From a virus, in IMG/VR virus record IMGVR_UViG_3300043640_000318, positions 1 through 62,444 of that record: DNA of 62,444 bases; one strand, 5' to 3'. Shown in pieces: positions 8,526 to 16,324 of the stretch. The translations under genes and the position numbers were made by a program. Position 1 is the first letter of the stretch. Every line of letters starts with the position of its first letter. A model generated the notes under the pieces. That model was given only the letters and a program-made list of their open reading frames with translations, searched no databases and had not been told where the DNA came from.

Positions 8526-9314
8526 TCACTTGGCGGGCGGGACAGGTGCCTTCGGTGCGACGGCGGCCAGGATCTTGTCGAGCTTGGCTTCCAGTGCGGT
8601 GACTTTGGTCTCCAGCGTGCGAACGTGGGAGCCCACGTTCATCAGGATGGTGCTGGCCTGCCACATGGTGTCCTTGCCGTCCACCGGCCACGGGACCGGG
8701 CCGAGCTGCTCTTTCCAGACGTCGGGTGCGCTCACGTCATCCTCCACGAACATGGTCTTGGGCATCGGGCCCGGGTCGGTGTGGTCGTTCTCAGGGACGT
8801 GGCAATGGCCGTAGTGACCCGCCTTGCCCTTCCAGGTGGTGGCGTTACGGGAGTTGCCCGACCACGCGGGCCAGCCACCGGGCCAGGTGCCGGGGATCTT
8901 CCACCCGCGCATCCAGGCCATGAGCTTGTCCAGGCCCACACAGGGGGTCTCGGCGACGGTCATGTACTTCTTGCCGTTGCGGACGGCGCCGGGCGTGAAG
9001 AAGACCTCGACCTGGAGGCAGACGCTGCCCATCCGGTTGGTCTCGACTCCACCGGAAGTATTGGCGAGGGCTCGGGCCGATTGATTGGCGGGATAGAACT
9101 GTACGATCCGGCCGGTCCATGGATCCCACATCACATGCGGACAGAAATCCACGTTTTTCAGGTAATTAGCGATGTTGTCGAAAGCGGGCTGCTTACCGCC
9201 CGCGCCGAGGGCGTCCCAGGTGATGTGCCAGACGGCTCTTGGAGCGCCACCGGCCATCGAGCCGCCGTTGTTCTCGGGCTTGTGTTCGGCGCCCGGTATC
9301 CACAGATCAGACAT
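8526..9314 (-). CDS. Endolysin, N-acetylmuramoyl-L-alanine amidase
   Basis: 262 residues. The catalytic domain is of the Amidase_2/PGRP type: the zinc ligand His30 is in AVWHITWD, and GHYGHCHVPENDHTDPG (about 165-180) supplies the second His and the Asp after HTDPG. It would cut the peptide from muramic acid at lysis. The C-terminal 60 residues form a predicted coiled coil (VRTLETKVTALEAKL) ending in an Ala/Pro tail and replace the usual wall-binding repeats. There is no signal peptide, so a holin elsewhere is expected; no lysin B lies beside it. Confidence 0.88.
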   Translation of the reverse strand: MSDLWIPGAEHKPENNGGSMAGGAPRAVWHITWDALGAGGKQPAFDNIANYLKNVDFCPHVMWDPWTGRIVQFYPANQSARALANTSGGVETNRMGSVCLQVEVFFTPGAVRNGKKYMTVAETPCVGLDKLMAWMRGWKIPGTWPGGWPAWSGNSRNATTWKGKAGHYGHCHVPENDHTDPGPMPKTMFVEDDVSAPDVWKEQLGPVPWPVDGKDTMWQASTILMNVGSHVRTLETKVTALEAKLDKILAAVAPKAPVPPAK

Positions 9315-9322
9315 CCGTATCT

Positions 9323-9352
9323 CCCCTCACCTCTTCCTCGCAGGAGAAGGGG
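9323..9352 (-). promoter_or_regulatory. Hairpin at endolysin ribosome binding site
   Basis: CCCC at 9323-9326 can pair with GGGG at 9349-9352, enclosing an imperfect inner stem. On the minus strand the 3' arm reads GAGGTGAGGGG, the Shine-Dalgarno region of the endolysin. The same arrangement recurs upstream of 34906-36426, 40262-41206 and 55160-60304. Confidence 0.4.
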
Positions 9353-9366
9353 CGGAGACAGCAAAA

Positions 9367-9411
9367 CGCCACCGGCGAGAGTCTGGTGCGGACCCTCATG
9401 CGCCGGTGGCG
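9367..9411 (-). terminator. Terminator after DinG-like helicase gene
   Basis: An 11-bp perfect stem (9367-9377 with 9401-9411) followed on the minus strand by TTTT, 45 bases after the helicase stop. Confidence 0.7.
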
Positions 9412-9455
9412 CCTTGACTCATCCGTTCGGGGGCAGGGGATGAACTGCCCCTCTA

Positions 9456-11543
9456 CTATGCACCGTGGCTGACGAAAAACTCCTCCGCCGCGCCGACGTC
9501 TCCGATGACCGGAGATCCCGGCAGGGCGCCGAGGATCTTGCGGCCATAGGGCTTGGTCCGTAGGCGGGGGTCCAGGATGGCCACGATCCCAAAGTCCTCG
9601 CGGTGGCGGATCAGGCGGCCGAAGGCCTGGATCAGGGTCAGCGCCATGATCGGCACCGACAGCCGGTTGAAAGCGGCCCAGTTGCCGTACTTCGCGTCAA
9701 TGATCTTCGAGCGGGCGGCGAACAGGATGTCGGTCGGGACCGGGAAGGGCAGCTTGTCGACGACCACCAGGCGACAGGTGCGGCCCTGGAAGTCGACTCC
9801 CACCATGAAGGACTTCAGTGCGAACAGCACGCTGTTCTCGTTGGTCTTGAAGACCTCGGCGAGGTGCTTGTTGGTGGCCTCGCCCTGCTTGAGGCACTGG
9901 ATGCCCATGCCCGACAGCGTCGAAGCCATCGAGGCGTAGGCCGCGTCCATCTCCCGGCGGCTGGTGTAGAGCAGCAGTGCGCCGCCACCGGCCTTGCGGA
10001 TGAGCTCCAGGGTGGTCGCCTGGGTGTAGGCCCTCCAGGCCTCCCTGGTGCTCCCGGCCGGGACCGGCGCGTCCTTCGGAGGCACGAACAGCCGGGCCTG
10101 GGTGCTGTAGTCGAAGGGAGTACCGACGTCCAGGGTCTTGGCGTAGCGCAGGCCCAGGGTGTCCAGCAGGTAGGACCAGTCATTGCCGACCGACATCGTG
10201 GCCGACATCAGCACCACCGGGATGGCCTTGGTGATCGGGCTGCCCAGGCTGTCCACCAGGGGAACTCCGGCGTTGTCCAGGACCGGGCGCTCGGTCTCCC
10301 AGAGAGTGCGGGCCAGGAACGGGCCCACGTCCAGCGGGGCGCTCTTGAGGACCAGGCTCTTGCCCCTGCGGCTAATTTCGGTCTCGATCCAGCGGACCGT
10401 GACGTGGGAGGCCTCCTCGACGGAGAGCCGGGCGTCGGGGAAGGGGGTGAAGACGAAGGCCTCGACCCGGGTGATGTAGTCCTGGATCCGGCGGGTCAGG
10501 CGCAGCTTGCGCAGGTAGGACTTGAAGTCCATGGCGGCGTCCACCGGCACCGCGTCCAGGGCCTCCCCGAGAGAGCCCAGGTTGACCACCAGGGATCCCA
10601 GCACCTGCTCGTGCTCCATGATCCAGCCCTGGGTGATCTGCACGGCGTCCCCGTTGGTGTCCGGGTCGCCCAGCTCCATCCACAGCTCCATCACCGAGGT
10701 GGCCACGGCGTCACCGGCGGCCTCGGCGGCCTTCGCCGCGCCCATCGAGAAGGCGAAGTTCTTGATCTCCTCGGCGAGGCGGCTGATGGCCCCCTGGCGG
10801 ATGGTGTCCCCGAGCTGGCCGGTGGCGATCTCACCGAGCTCGTGCGCCTCGTCGATGATCACCATGTCGTAGTCGCCCAGGATGGCGATGGCGCCCTCGG
10901 TGGTGCCCCGGAGCATGAGGTCGATCATCAGCATCGAGGTGTTGGTGACGACGATCTGAGCCTTGGCGGCCTTGGCCTTGGCCAGCTCCGAGTGGCAGGC
11001 GCCCATCTTGGCCACCGGGCAGTCGCCGGGGCCGATGCAGTCGACCGTACTGGAGGACATCCGCATCCAGTCGAAGTCGGTGATGGGGGTGGTGAAGTGC
11101 TCGCGGTCTCCGGAGTGGTCCTCGTCGGCGCTGAGCTCGGCGAGCACGTCCGGCAGGCTGGGGGTCTCCTGCGGGTTGGTCTGGCCGCCCTTCTCTCCGC
11201 AGAAGTAGTTCGCGCGGCCCTTAAGGACGGCCCACTCGAAGGGCACTCCGAGGTGCTGCTGGAGGAAGGGCAGGTCCTTGGTCGCGTACTGCTCCTGGAG
11301 GGCCTTGGTGGCGGTCACGATGAGCACCCGCATGCCGGACAGGATCGCGGGGATGAGGCCCGCGATGGACTTGCCGGTGCCGCATCCGGCCTGCACGACC
11401 AGCTGGCCCTCAGCCCGCTCGATCAGCTCCTCGATGGCGAGTGCCAGACGCTGCTGCTGGGGGCGGGGGGTGTACCCGGGGAGGTTGGCCGCCAGGATCA
11501 CCTCTGCGGCGGAAAAGCTCTTCGGTGCGGTGGCGATGGTCAT
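9456..11543 (-). CDS. DinG/XPD-family superfamily 2 DNA helicase
   Basis: 695 residues. Walker A is QAGCGTGKS (51-59) and the Walker B box is MVIIDEAHEL. Four cysteines suited to a 4Fe-4S cluster lie between them (NYFCGEK, VDCIGPGDCPV, GACHSE), as in XPD and DinG. The C-terminal helicase half shows VLMSATMS, MVGVDFQG and IQAFGRLIRHREDFG, the arginine-finger motif VI. The family unwinds DNA 5' to 3'. It is divergent from the SNF2-like helicase across a shared 215-base control region, and two helicases back to back suggest a replication or recombination module. Confidence 0.92.
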   Translation of the reverse strand: MTIATAPKSFSAAEVILAANLPGYTPRPQQQRLALAIEELIERAEGQLVVQAGCGTGKSIAGLIPAILSGMRVLIVTATKALQEQYATKDLPFLQQHLGVPFEWAVLKGRANYFCGEKGGQTNPQETPSLPDVLAELSADEDHSGDREHFTTPITDFDWMRMSSSTVDCIGPGDCPVAKMGACHSELAKAKAAKAQIVVTNTSMLMIDLMLRGTTEGAIAILGDYDMVIIDEAHELGEIATGQLGDTIRQGAISRLAEEIKNFAFSMGAAKAAEAAGDAVATSVMELWMELGDPDTNGDAVQITQGWIMEHEQVLGSLVVNLGSLGEALDAVPVDAAMDFKSYLRKLRLTRRIQDYITRVEAFVFTPFPDARLSVEEASHVTVRWIETEISRRGKSLVLKSAPLDVGPFLARTLWETERPVLDNAGVPLVDSLGSPITKAIPVVLMSATMSVGNDWSYLLDTLGLRYAKTLDVGTPFDYSTQARLFVPPKDAPVPAGSTREAWRAYTQATTLELIRKAGGGALLLYTSRREMDAAYASMASTLSGMGIQCLKQGEATNKHLAEVFKTNENSVLFALKSFMVGVDFQGRTCRLVVVDKLPFPVPTDILFAARSKIIDAKYGNWAAFNRLSVPIMALTLIQAFGRLIRHREDFGIVAILDPRLRTKPYGRKILGALPGSPVIGDVGAAEEFFVSHGA

Positions 11544-11579
11544 CGTGCTCCGTCCATTCCGTTCTTCTGTGGCGGTGTC

Positions 11580-11612
11580 CAGCCTACACCGAGGTTCCTT
11601 GGCGGCGCTACC
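11580..11612 (-). promoter_or_regulatory. Promoter-like CCAAGG element for DinG-like gene
   Basis: Minus strand reads GCCAAGGAACCTCGGTG followed by TAGGCT. It matches the element before the tRNA array and the Y RNA locus (GCCAAGG, CCT, GG, then TAGNNT) and lies about 50 bases upstream of the helicase start. Inferred from similarity only. Confidence 0.4.
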
Positions 11613-11730
11613 CGTCTAAGAAATATTTATTTTCTCCAGAGTGTGGATAGGACGGTCGTGGCAATTCCTGGAAAGTAACGCCACGTCTATAGAAATTGGA
11701 CTGGTCATCTGAACAATGGGTAGAGTGCTG

Positions 11731-11740
11731 CCAAGGATCC
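11731..11740 (+). promoter_or_regulatory. CCAAGGATCC motif before the plus-strand helicase unit
   Basis: CCAAGGATCC lies directly ahead of the Shine-Dalgarno GAGAGGAGG of the gene at 11758. It is identical to each arm of the 4091-4124 dyad, and could be an operator shared by the two loci. Confidence 0.35.
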
Positions 11741-11757
11741 TACGAGAGGAGGCGCCC

Positions 11758-12060
11758 ATGTCTTTGGACCAGATAGTTGCGGGGATCATGCGTGAGGCGC
11801 TGGCCCTGGAGCGAGGCCTGCACGACGCGGGACCTTGGTTCGTCGGTACCTATGACCGTTCGGTGCTCATTCCTGTCGAGCGGCGCATCGAAGAGGAAGT
11901 CCGCCGCATTCTGTTCGTCGGCGAGCTCAGCAAGATGACCGACTTCCCCGAGCTCGTTCTGTACTGCCGGAACGATCTCGTCTCTTATCGGGATGGGATG
12001 GCCATTCCGCCGGGCACATTCATGTGGAACATGGACTTCTCAGCAGACATTCTGGCCTAA
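11758..12060 (+). CDS. Hypothetical protein, 100 aa
   Basis: Starts at ATG 11758 with GGAGG seven bases upstream; an ATG at 11716 in the same frame has no ribosome site. The N-terminal part is an amphipathic helix (VAGIMREALALERGL), then a charged region with ERRIEEEVRRI. No family is recognised. It is the first gene of a plus-strand unit and is separated from the helicase gene by only nine bases, so it is probably co-expressed with it. Confidence 0.7.
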   Translation: MSLDQIVAGIMREALALERGLHDAGPWFVGTYDRSVLIPVERRIEEEVRRILFVGELSKMTDFPELVLYCRNDLVSYRDGMAIPPGTFMWNMDFSADILA

Positions 12061-12069
12061 AGGACGTCT

Positions 12070-13623
12070 ATGTACTCCAGCCCCACGGGCCTCTATGAGT
12101 TCCAGGCCGACGGGGTCAGTGTGGCTTACCTGAACCGCAACGTGCTTGCGGCTTTCGACACCGGCCTCGGTAAGACCCATGTCGCGATGGCTCTGGCCGC
12201 CATGCTCTTCGAGGACGACGAGATCGACCTGTGCCTGGTGGTGGCGGAGAAGAACAAGATCCGCGAGTGGCACCAGGACTTCCGCGACTTCACCCGGATG
12301 GACTCTGTGATCTATCACGGGCCCGACCGGGTGAAGCGCGTCTCCAGCGGAGGAACCGGTGGTCCAGGTCGGCCCCGGGTCATCATCTCGACCTACGAGA
12401 CCATCCGCAACGACTGCGCGACCTTCCTCGGGCCAAGGAAGGTCAGGTCCGGCCCGTTCATGGAGCACCTCGACGGCCAGCGTGTCCTGGTGGTCTACGA
12501 CGAGCTCACCAAGCTGGCCACCCGGCGCAGCGCGCTCTACAAGGCGCACGAGTTCATGCTGAAGGAGCTGCGCCGGGCCGATCCCGGCCGGGTGCTCGGG
12601 CTCACCGCCAACCCGTTGACGACGGGCTGGGAGTCGACGTTCAACATGCTGCGGCTGGTCGATCCAGAGCGTATGCCGCCGGTCGGGGTGTTCAACGACA
12701 CCTATGTGCGCTCCCGGGATGACTATAGGCGTCCATATTATAACGACAAGGCCATTCCTCACTTTGTCGCTCTTTGCAGGCCTCTGATCATTCGTAAGCG
12801 CAAGACCGACCCCGACGTCATCGAGCAGTTCCCGAAAAAGGTCGAAGAAGTCGAAGTCATAGAAATGGCCGAAGACCAGCGAAAAATATACAAGCTGATC
12901 GAAGGTTTCGCCTGGGACGACAACGGCGACTACGTCGACATCCCCGGTCTGTGGACGGTGCTGCGCCAGTTCGCCGGTCACCCGGCCGCTCTGGTGGCGG
13001 CGGCCGAGAACGGCGGCTCAGAGCTCGCGTTGCAGCTCGTACAGGGCCTGGGAGTCCTGACCCTGAAGAAGACCTCCTCCGCCAAGACCCAGGCCCTCAT
13101 AGCGCTGCTGAGGAAGGTCAGTGACCAGGGCGACAAGGCACTGGTGTTCAGCTTCTTCGGCCAGACCGTACTGCCGGTACTGGCGGAAGAGCTGAGGCGT
13201 GAGCACTTCAAGGTGTTCGTCCATCACGGAGGGATGACCGAACGCGAGCAGTTCGAGATCCGGCAGGAGTTCAGGGCCTACGCCGGGCCCGCCGTCCTGC
13301 TGAGCTCGGACGCCGGGGCACGGGGCATCAACCTCCCCGAGGCCACCTACGTGATCGAGTACGAGAGCGCCCTAAGCTACTTCCTGCGCGACCAACGCTT
13401 CGGTAGGTCTCATCGGATCGACTCGCGAGCACCCTCCATCACCTGCACCACCATGGTGCTGGAGGGCACGCTCGAACGGGGCATCCTCGACATGGCCCTG
13501 AGCAGGAACGCCCAGCAGGATCAGCTTCTCGGGGACGTCGGCGCAGAGGGCTTCCTCACCGCCGTCGACCGGCGCCGAATGCTCAGCATCGCCCGAGCAC
13601 GCAAGAAGAACCGCGACACCTAA
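12070..13623 (+). CDS. SNF2-like superfamily 2 helicase
   Basis: 517 residues. Walker A is FDTGLGKTHVA (29-39), the motif II box is VVYDELTKL instead of DEAH, motif III is GLTANP, and the C-terminal half has VFSFFGQT, SSDAGARGINL and QRFGRSHRIDS (motif VI). These are hallmarks of Swi2/Snf2 translocases, which move on duplex DNA or remodel protein-DNA complexes. The basic tail ARARKKNRD may add DNA contact. AAAGGA precedes the start. Phages often place this enzyme with other replication functions; the exact role here is not visible. Confidence 0.88.
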   Translation: MYSSPTGLYEFQADGVSVAYLNRNVLAAFDTGLGKTHVAMALAAMLFEDDEIDLCLVVAEKNKIREWHQDFRDFTRMDSVIYHGPDRVKRVSSGGTGGPGRPRVIISTYETIRNDCATFLGPRKVRSGPFMEHLDGQRVLVVYDELTKLATRRSALYKAHEFMLKELRRADPGRVLGLTANPLTTGWESTFNMLRLVDPERMPPVGVFNDTYVRSRDDYRRPYYNDKAIPHFVALCRPLIIRKRKTDPDVIEQFPKKVEEVEVIEMAEDQRKIYKLIEGFAWDDNGDYVDIPGLWTVLRQFAGHPAALVAAAENGGSELALQLVQGLGVLTLKKTSSAKTQALIALLRKVSDQGDKALVFSFFGQTVLPVLAEELRREHFKVFVHHGGMTEREQFEIRQEFRAYAGPAVLLSSDAGARGINLPEATYVIEYESALSYFLRDQRFGRSHRIDSRAPSITCTTMVLEGTLERGILDMALSRNAQQDQLLGDVGAEGFLTAVDRRRMLSIARARKKNRDT

Positions 13624-13636
13624 CCAGGAGGCACCC

Positions 13637-13975
13637 ATGCGCATCGTCGAGAAGCTCTGCCAGCAGATCGCCGCCGTCATCGAGAAGCTGCCGGACCACA
13701 TGCTTCCGGTGGACTACGACGTCTCCCTCGCCATGGTCCCCGTTCAGGACCCCAGCGGGATGCAGTCCATGCAGGCGACCCCCGTGCTGATCTTCGCCAT
13801 TCCCGCCATGGAGCTCGGCAAGAAGGTCATCACCACCACCCCCGTCGGCAACCTGTTCGCCACCGACGACGAGATCGAGGCTGCGGTCCGCGACATCCTC
13901 GATGCCATGTTCAACGCCAAGCGCCAGGCCGCAGCGAAGGTGATCCAGCAGGCGAACGGACTACTCCCCCGATGA
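13637..13975 (+). CDS. Hypothetical protein, 112 aa
   Basis: Start at ATG 13637 with AGGAGG upstream and 13 bases after the helicase stop. The sequence has one hydrophobic strand region (VLIFAIPAMELG) between amphipathic helices. No motif is recognised. Its stop overlaps the next start (ATGA at 13972), so translation is coupled. Confidence 0.7.
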   Translation: MRIVEKLCQQIAAVIEKLPDHMLPVDYDVSLAMVPVQDPSGMQSMQATPVLIFAIPAMELGKKVITTTPVGNLFATDDEIEAAVRDILDAMFNAKRQAAAKVIQQANGLLPR

Positions 13976-14244
13976 GCTCCGAGGAGAAGCGTTGCTCGCT
14001 CACCGAGCTGCTGGAGAGGGACTGCCACCACTGCCGGACCCCCGTGGCGGAGGCAGTCCCACTCGTCCCTGTGGTCCCGCACTTCGCCCCGAACTTCCAC
14101 CGTGCCGACAAGAGCGGCCCGTGGTTCCCGGCCGGGTACGGAGGTGAGTGCTCGGAGTGCGGCTCCCACTTCGAGGAAAACGACGTCATCCAGGCCGACG
14201 GCTCCGGCGGCTGGAGAGCGAGGGAGTGCTGTGGGGGCGGTTGA
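13972..14244 (+). CDS. Zinc-ribbon protein, 90 aa
   Basis: CHHCRTP (residues 18-24) and CSECGSHF (50-57) give two CxxC pairs about 30 residues apart, and the C-terminus carries ECCGGG. This spacing suits a small zinc ribbon. The function is unknown; such proteins in phages often contact nucleic acid or RNA polymerase. It overlaps neighbours on both sides. Confidence 0.65.
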   Translation: MSSEEKRCSLTELLERDCHHCRTPVAEAVPLVPVVPHFAPNFHRADKSGPWFPAGYGGECSECGSHFEENDVIQADGSGGWRARECCGGG

Positions 14245-14629
14245 CCGGCTGCGCGAGCTGCTGGACCGGCAGGTCTACCAGCCGGGTGAATGGTGCTGCG
14301 CCTATGGAGGTCTCATCTGGGAGGGCACCGTCGCCCGGATCTGTGACAAACAGCGGGGCCATACCGATGATCACGACTACCGGGGCATGTCCTTCATGGA
14401 CGCGAAGCCACTGGACATATGCAGCCACTGTGACCGGCAGGTGCGCCCTCAGGAAGCCAGTATCCAGCTCTTCGATCTCCACGTCCCCCTGTGCCATCCG
14501 AGCGATCCCCTGCTGCCGGACTGCTACCGGCGGGTGACGATCTACAAGGAACCTTTGGGAGCCCTGCGGCGCCTGGAAGATCAACCTCCCGGGATAACCG
14601 CCATCCAGCCGGGTACGGCTCTGACATGA
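14231..14629 (+). CDS. Cys/His-rich small protein, 132 aa
   Basis: A GTG at 14231 is chosen because AGGGAG lies five bases upstream and the longer frame would run through the preceding gene. The sequence shows WCCAYGG, CDKQRGHTDDHDY and CSHCDRQ, which can make one or two zinc sites, then CHPSDPLLPDC. No family is recognised. It overlaps the zinc-ribbon gene by 14 bases and the following membrane peptide by four. Confidence 0.6.
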   Translation: MGAVDRLRELLDRQVYQPGEWCCAYGGLIWEGTVARICDKQRGHTDDHDYRGMSFMDAKPLDICSHCDRQVRPQEASIQLFDLHVPLCHPSDPLLPDCYRRVTIYKEPLGALRRLEDQPPGITAIQPGTALT

Positions 14630-14697
14630 GCATCTATGGCATTTTGATCATTATCGTGGTCATCCTCCTGGTCCTATTTGTCATTGGACGACTTTGA
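14626..14697 (+). CDS. 23-residue single-span membrane peptide
   Basis: The ATG overlaps the upstream stop (ATGA). The product is almost entirely Ile/Val/Leu between a short polar start (MSIYG) and a final IGRL, so it is one transmembrane helix. It could be a small holin-like or regulatory membrane peptide, but nothing proves this. It is the last protein before the RNA locus. Confidence 0.55.
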   Translation: MSIYGILIIIVVILLVLFVIGRL

Positions 14698-14701
14698 GGG
14701 C

Positions 14702-14735
14702 TTGCCAAGGTTTCTGAGGCTGTGATAGCTTCCAG
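14702..14735 (+). promoter_or_regulatory. Promoter-like element before tRNA array
   Basis: GCCAAGGTTTCTGAGG followed by TGATAGCTT. Fifteen of these first sixteen bases fit the motif GCCAAGGTTYCTGWGG that also precedes the Y RNA locus (48223). It is placed 20-45 bases before the first tRNA-like element. Inferred from sharing, not from a matched consensus. Confidence 0.45.
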
Positions 14736-14752
14736 GTGTTGGGCAGCAAGGA

Positions 14753-14818
14753 CACAGAAGTGGTGTACGGGCACCCTCCGTCGAGGAGGTGGACCGGGTT
14801 CGATTCCCGGGTCTGTGG
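14753..14818 (+). ncRNA. tRNA-like RNA with short anticodon arm
   Basis: A canonical T arm (CCGGG, TTCGATT, CCCGG at 14794-14810), an acceptor stem of six pairs plus a mismatch (14753-14759 with 14811-14817) and a 4-bp D arm (14762-14765 with 14772-14775). The expected 17-base anticodon arm is replaced by CTCC-GTCGA-GGAG, a 4-bp stem with a 5-base loop and no U33, so no anticodon can be assigned. It may be a decayed tRNA or a tRNA mimic. Confidence 0.5.
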
Positions 14819-14839
14819 AAAGCGGAAAGCAGTGAAATG

Positions 14840-14894
14840 GGCTGGCAGGCCCGGGAAGCTCGAAGCCGCTGGTGAAGGGAACGGCCTGCCAGCC
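14840..14894 (+). ncRNA. Inter-tRNA hairpin, 12-bp stem
   Basis: GGCTGGCAGGCC at 14840-14851 pairs perfectly with 14883-14894 around a 31-base loop. Most spacers in the array hold such a hairpin (another 7-bp one at 15159-15184), which may guide processing. Confidence 0.45.
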
Positions 14895-14924
14895 ATGTCT
14901 CCCAGATCTCCTTGCTCCCCGCGA

Positions 14925-14997
14925 ATCTCGGTAGCTCAATTGGTAGAGCACCCGTCTCCAAAGCGGGTTGTTCCAGGTTCGAGTCCTGGCCGGGGTG
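14925..14997 (+). tRNA. tRNA-Trp (CCA)
   Basis: Acceptor 14925-14931 with 14990-14996 (two G-U pairs), TA, D stem GCTC/GAGC, anticodon stem CCCGT/GCGGG with loop CTCCAAA giving CCA, T arm CCAGG-TTCGAGT-CCTGG, discriminator G as usual for Trp. CCA is not encoded. Confidence 0.92.
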
Positions 14998-15208
14998 CGT
15001 AGGAACAGGATCATGCCTATGCCCTCACGGGTACGCACCCTGCGATGGCCCAACCCTGAACGGCATGGGGGGCGAGCCATCGGCCTCTGGCCCGGAGGTG
15101 TCTAGAAAAACGGTCCTTGCGCCGACTCGCGAGGAGGGCACGGTAGGTCGATGGTCAGGGCGTGCACCTCCACAAGCGCACGCCAGCAGCTGCTCAGCGA
15201 TCTATATC

Positions 15209-15294
15209 AGTGCGGTAGCTCAATGTAGAGCCCTTATGGAGCCGGTGTGGACCGGTAGGCTACGGGAGATCCAGGTTCGTACCCTGGTCGCACG
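15209..15294 (+). ncRNA. tRNA-like RNA with replaced anticodon arm
   Basis: T arm CCAGG-TTCGTAC-CCTGG and D arm GCTC/GAGC are normal; the acceptor has six pairs (15210-15215 with 15288-15293) and position 1 is mismatched. The middle is 16 bases too long and holds CCGGT-GTGG-ACCGG, a 5-bp stem with a 4-base loop, in place of an anticodon arm. No anticodon can be read. Confidence 0.45.
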
Positions 15295-15412
15295 CGGTTG
15301 GTAGGTAACGCTCTTTCTGGACCCGGCGGATGTGCACTGAAACCGGGCGAGGAAGCAGTCGAACCCCGCCTTGATGTCGCTCGGTCGGCTGTTCGCAGAC
15401 TGGGATGTCATC

Positions 15413-15481
15413 AGCGTCATAGCTCAATGGGCAGAGCTCCCACCACAATGGGTGAACCCGGGTTCGAATCCCGGTGGCGCA
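15413..15481 (+). ncRNA. tRNA-like RNA lacking three anticodon-loop bases
   Basis: Six acceptor pairs (15414-15419 with 15475-15480) with an A-A mismatch above, TA, D arm GCTC/GAGC, variable loop TGAAC and T arm CCGGG-TTCGAAT-CCCGG are canonical. The anticodon arm is 14 bases (15439-15452), not 17: CCCA-CCACAA-TGGG, with no U33. It is either non-decoding or has lost exactly one triplet. Confidence 0.5.
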
Positions 15482-15603
15482 CGGTTGGAAGGGCAAGAGC
15501 CCCTGCAAGGTCGGTGGAGGTGCACCGAACCCGGCGGCGGAGGGGAAGGAACCCGACCTAGGCATCATGGGCTCCTGCGCGGGGCGCAGAAGTTCATGGT
15601 GGC

Positions 15604-15673
15604 AGCGAGATAGCTCATCAGGTCAGAGCACCCTCGGAAGGGGGAGGTGCCGGGTTCGAGTCCCGGTCTCGCA
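15604..15673 (+). ncRNA. tRNA-like RNA with GGAA tetraloop instead of anticodon loop
   Basis: Six acceptor pairs (15605-15610 with 15667-15672) with an A-A mismatch above, D arm GCTC/GAGC, variable loop AGGTG and T arm CCGGG-TTCGAGT-CCCGG. The anticodon arm is again 14 bases (15631-15644): CCCTC-GGAA-GGGGG, closed by a GNRA tetraloop. No decoding is possible with this fold. Confidence 0.5.
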
Positions 15674-15709
15674 CGCAGGGACAAGCCCTTCGGGGATGTG
15701 TCCTTCTTG

Positions 15710-15789
15710 ATCCGAACCTGGGTCGCCCTTGAGCGCTTCTGCTCTCTGGGGGGAGAGGTAGTGGCCGCTCGGGCGGCTCAGGTTCGGAT
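15710..15789 (+). ncRNA. Rod-like structured RNA
   Basis: Successive stems stack into one rod: 11 bp (15710-15720 with 15779-15789), a 1x1 mismatch, 7 bp (15722-15728 with 15771-15777), 5 bp (15731-15735 with 15766-15770), and an apical 5 bp (15742-15746 with 15753-15757). It ends four bases before tRNA-Phe. It is not a tRNA and has no T-rich tail; its role is unknown. Confidence 0.5.
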
Positions 15790-15793
15790 GCAA

Positions 15794-15866
15794 GCCTTTT
15801 AGGCTCTCGTGGGAGAGCGCCCGGCTGAAAACCGGGAGTGGCCTGGTTCGACTCCAGGGAGGGGCA
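15794..15866 (+). tRNA. tRNA-Phe (GAA)
   Basis: Acceptor GCCTTTT with GAGGGGC (wobble pairs), D arm GCTC/GAGC, anticodon arm CCCGG-CTGAAAA-CCGGG giving GAA, T arm CCTGG-TTCGACT-CCAGG, discriminator A. CCA not encoded. Confidence 0.92.
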
Positions 15867-16052
15867 CGGGGGTAGCGTTCACGGTCTCAGAAATCTGAGT
15901 CGTGCGCTCGAAAGGTACAGTATGCGAATCCGATCCTGGATCACTTGCTCGGCTCGTCCTAGGAAACAGGCCGGTCCAGCCCAGAGGAGGAAGGCGGTGC
16001 CGAGGCCTTAGTCAGGGACTGGCGACTACCCTGAGCCCGCCCGATTTGATCT

Positions 16053-16124
16053 GCTGCACTAGCTCAATGGATAGAGCACCGGTTTACGGAACCGGGTGTC
16101 TGGGTTCGACTCCTGGGTGTAGCG
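16053..16124 (+). tRNA. tRNA-Arg (ACG)
   Basis: Acceptor GCTGCAC with GTGTAGC, D arm GCTC/GAGC, anticodon arm CCGGT-TTACGGA-ACCGG giving ACG (A34 probably edited to inosine by host TadA), T loop TTCGACT, discriminator G. CCA not encoded. The 180-base spacer before it has no further gene. Confidence 0.9.
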
Positions 16125-16250
16125 CGAGAGCTAGGGCCATGATCCGGATCGCGGCCCTTGGACCAGTCGTCCGACCCTCCTCGTCATTCTAGATTCTGAC
16201 GCTGGCAGGGCGGCCCTGGAAGGTCTTGGGAAACCGAGCCGCTCTCCCAA

Positions 16251-16324
16251 TGTCTGGTAGCTCAGTTGGTCAGAGCGCCGTCCTGATAAGACGGAGGTCG
16301 CTGGTTCGAACCCAGCTCAGACAA
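16251..16324 (+). tRNA. tRNA-Ile (GAT)
   Basis: Acceptor TGTCTGG with TCAGACA, D arm GCTC/GAGC, anticodon arm CCGTC-CTGATAA-GACGG giving GAT, variable AGGTC, T arm GCTGG-TTCGAAC-CCAGC, discriminator A. It ends one base before tRNA-Cys. Confidence 0.93.

Noticed and set aside
9603-11678. Very long plus-strand open frame opposite the DinG-like helicase, and similar ones at 24075-25259, 31253-32701, 48711-50453 and 35284-36519
   Set aside because: They are antisense to clear genes, show Arg/Gly/Val/Asp-biased composition caused by GC-rich third positions, and have no ribosome sites or domains.
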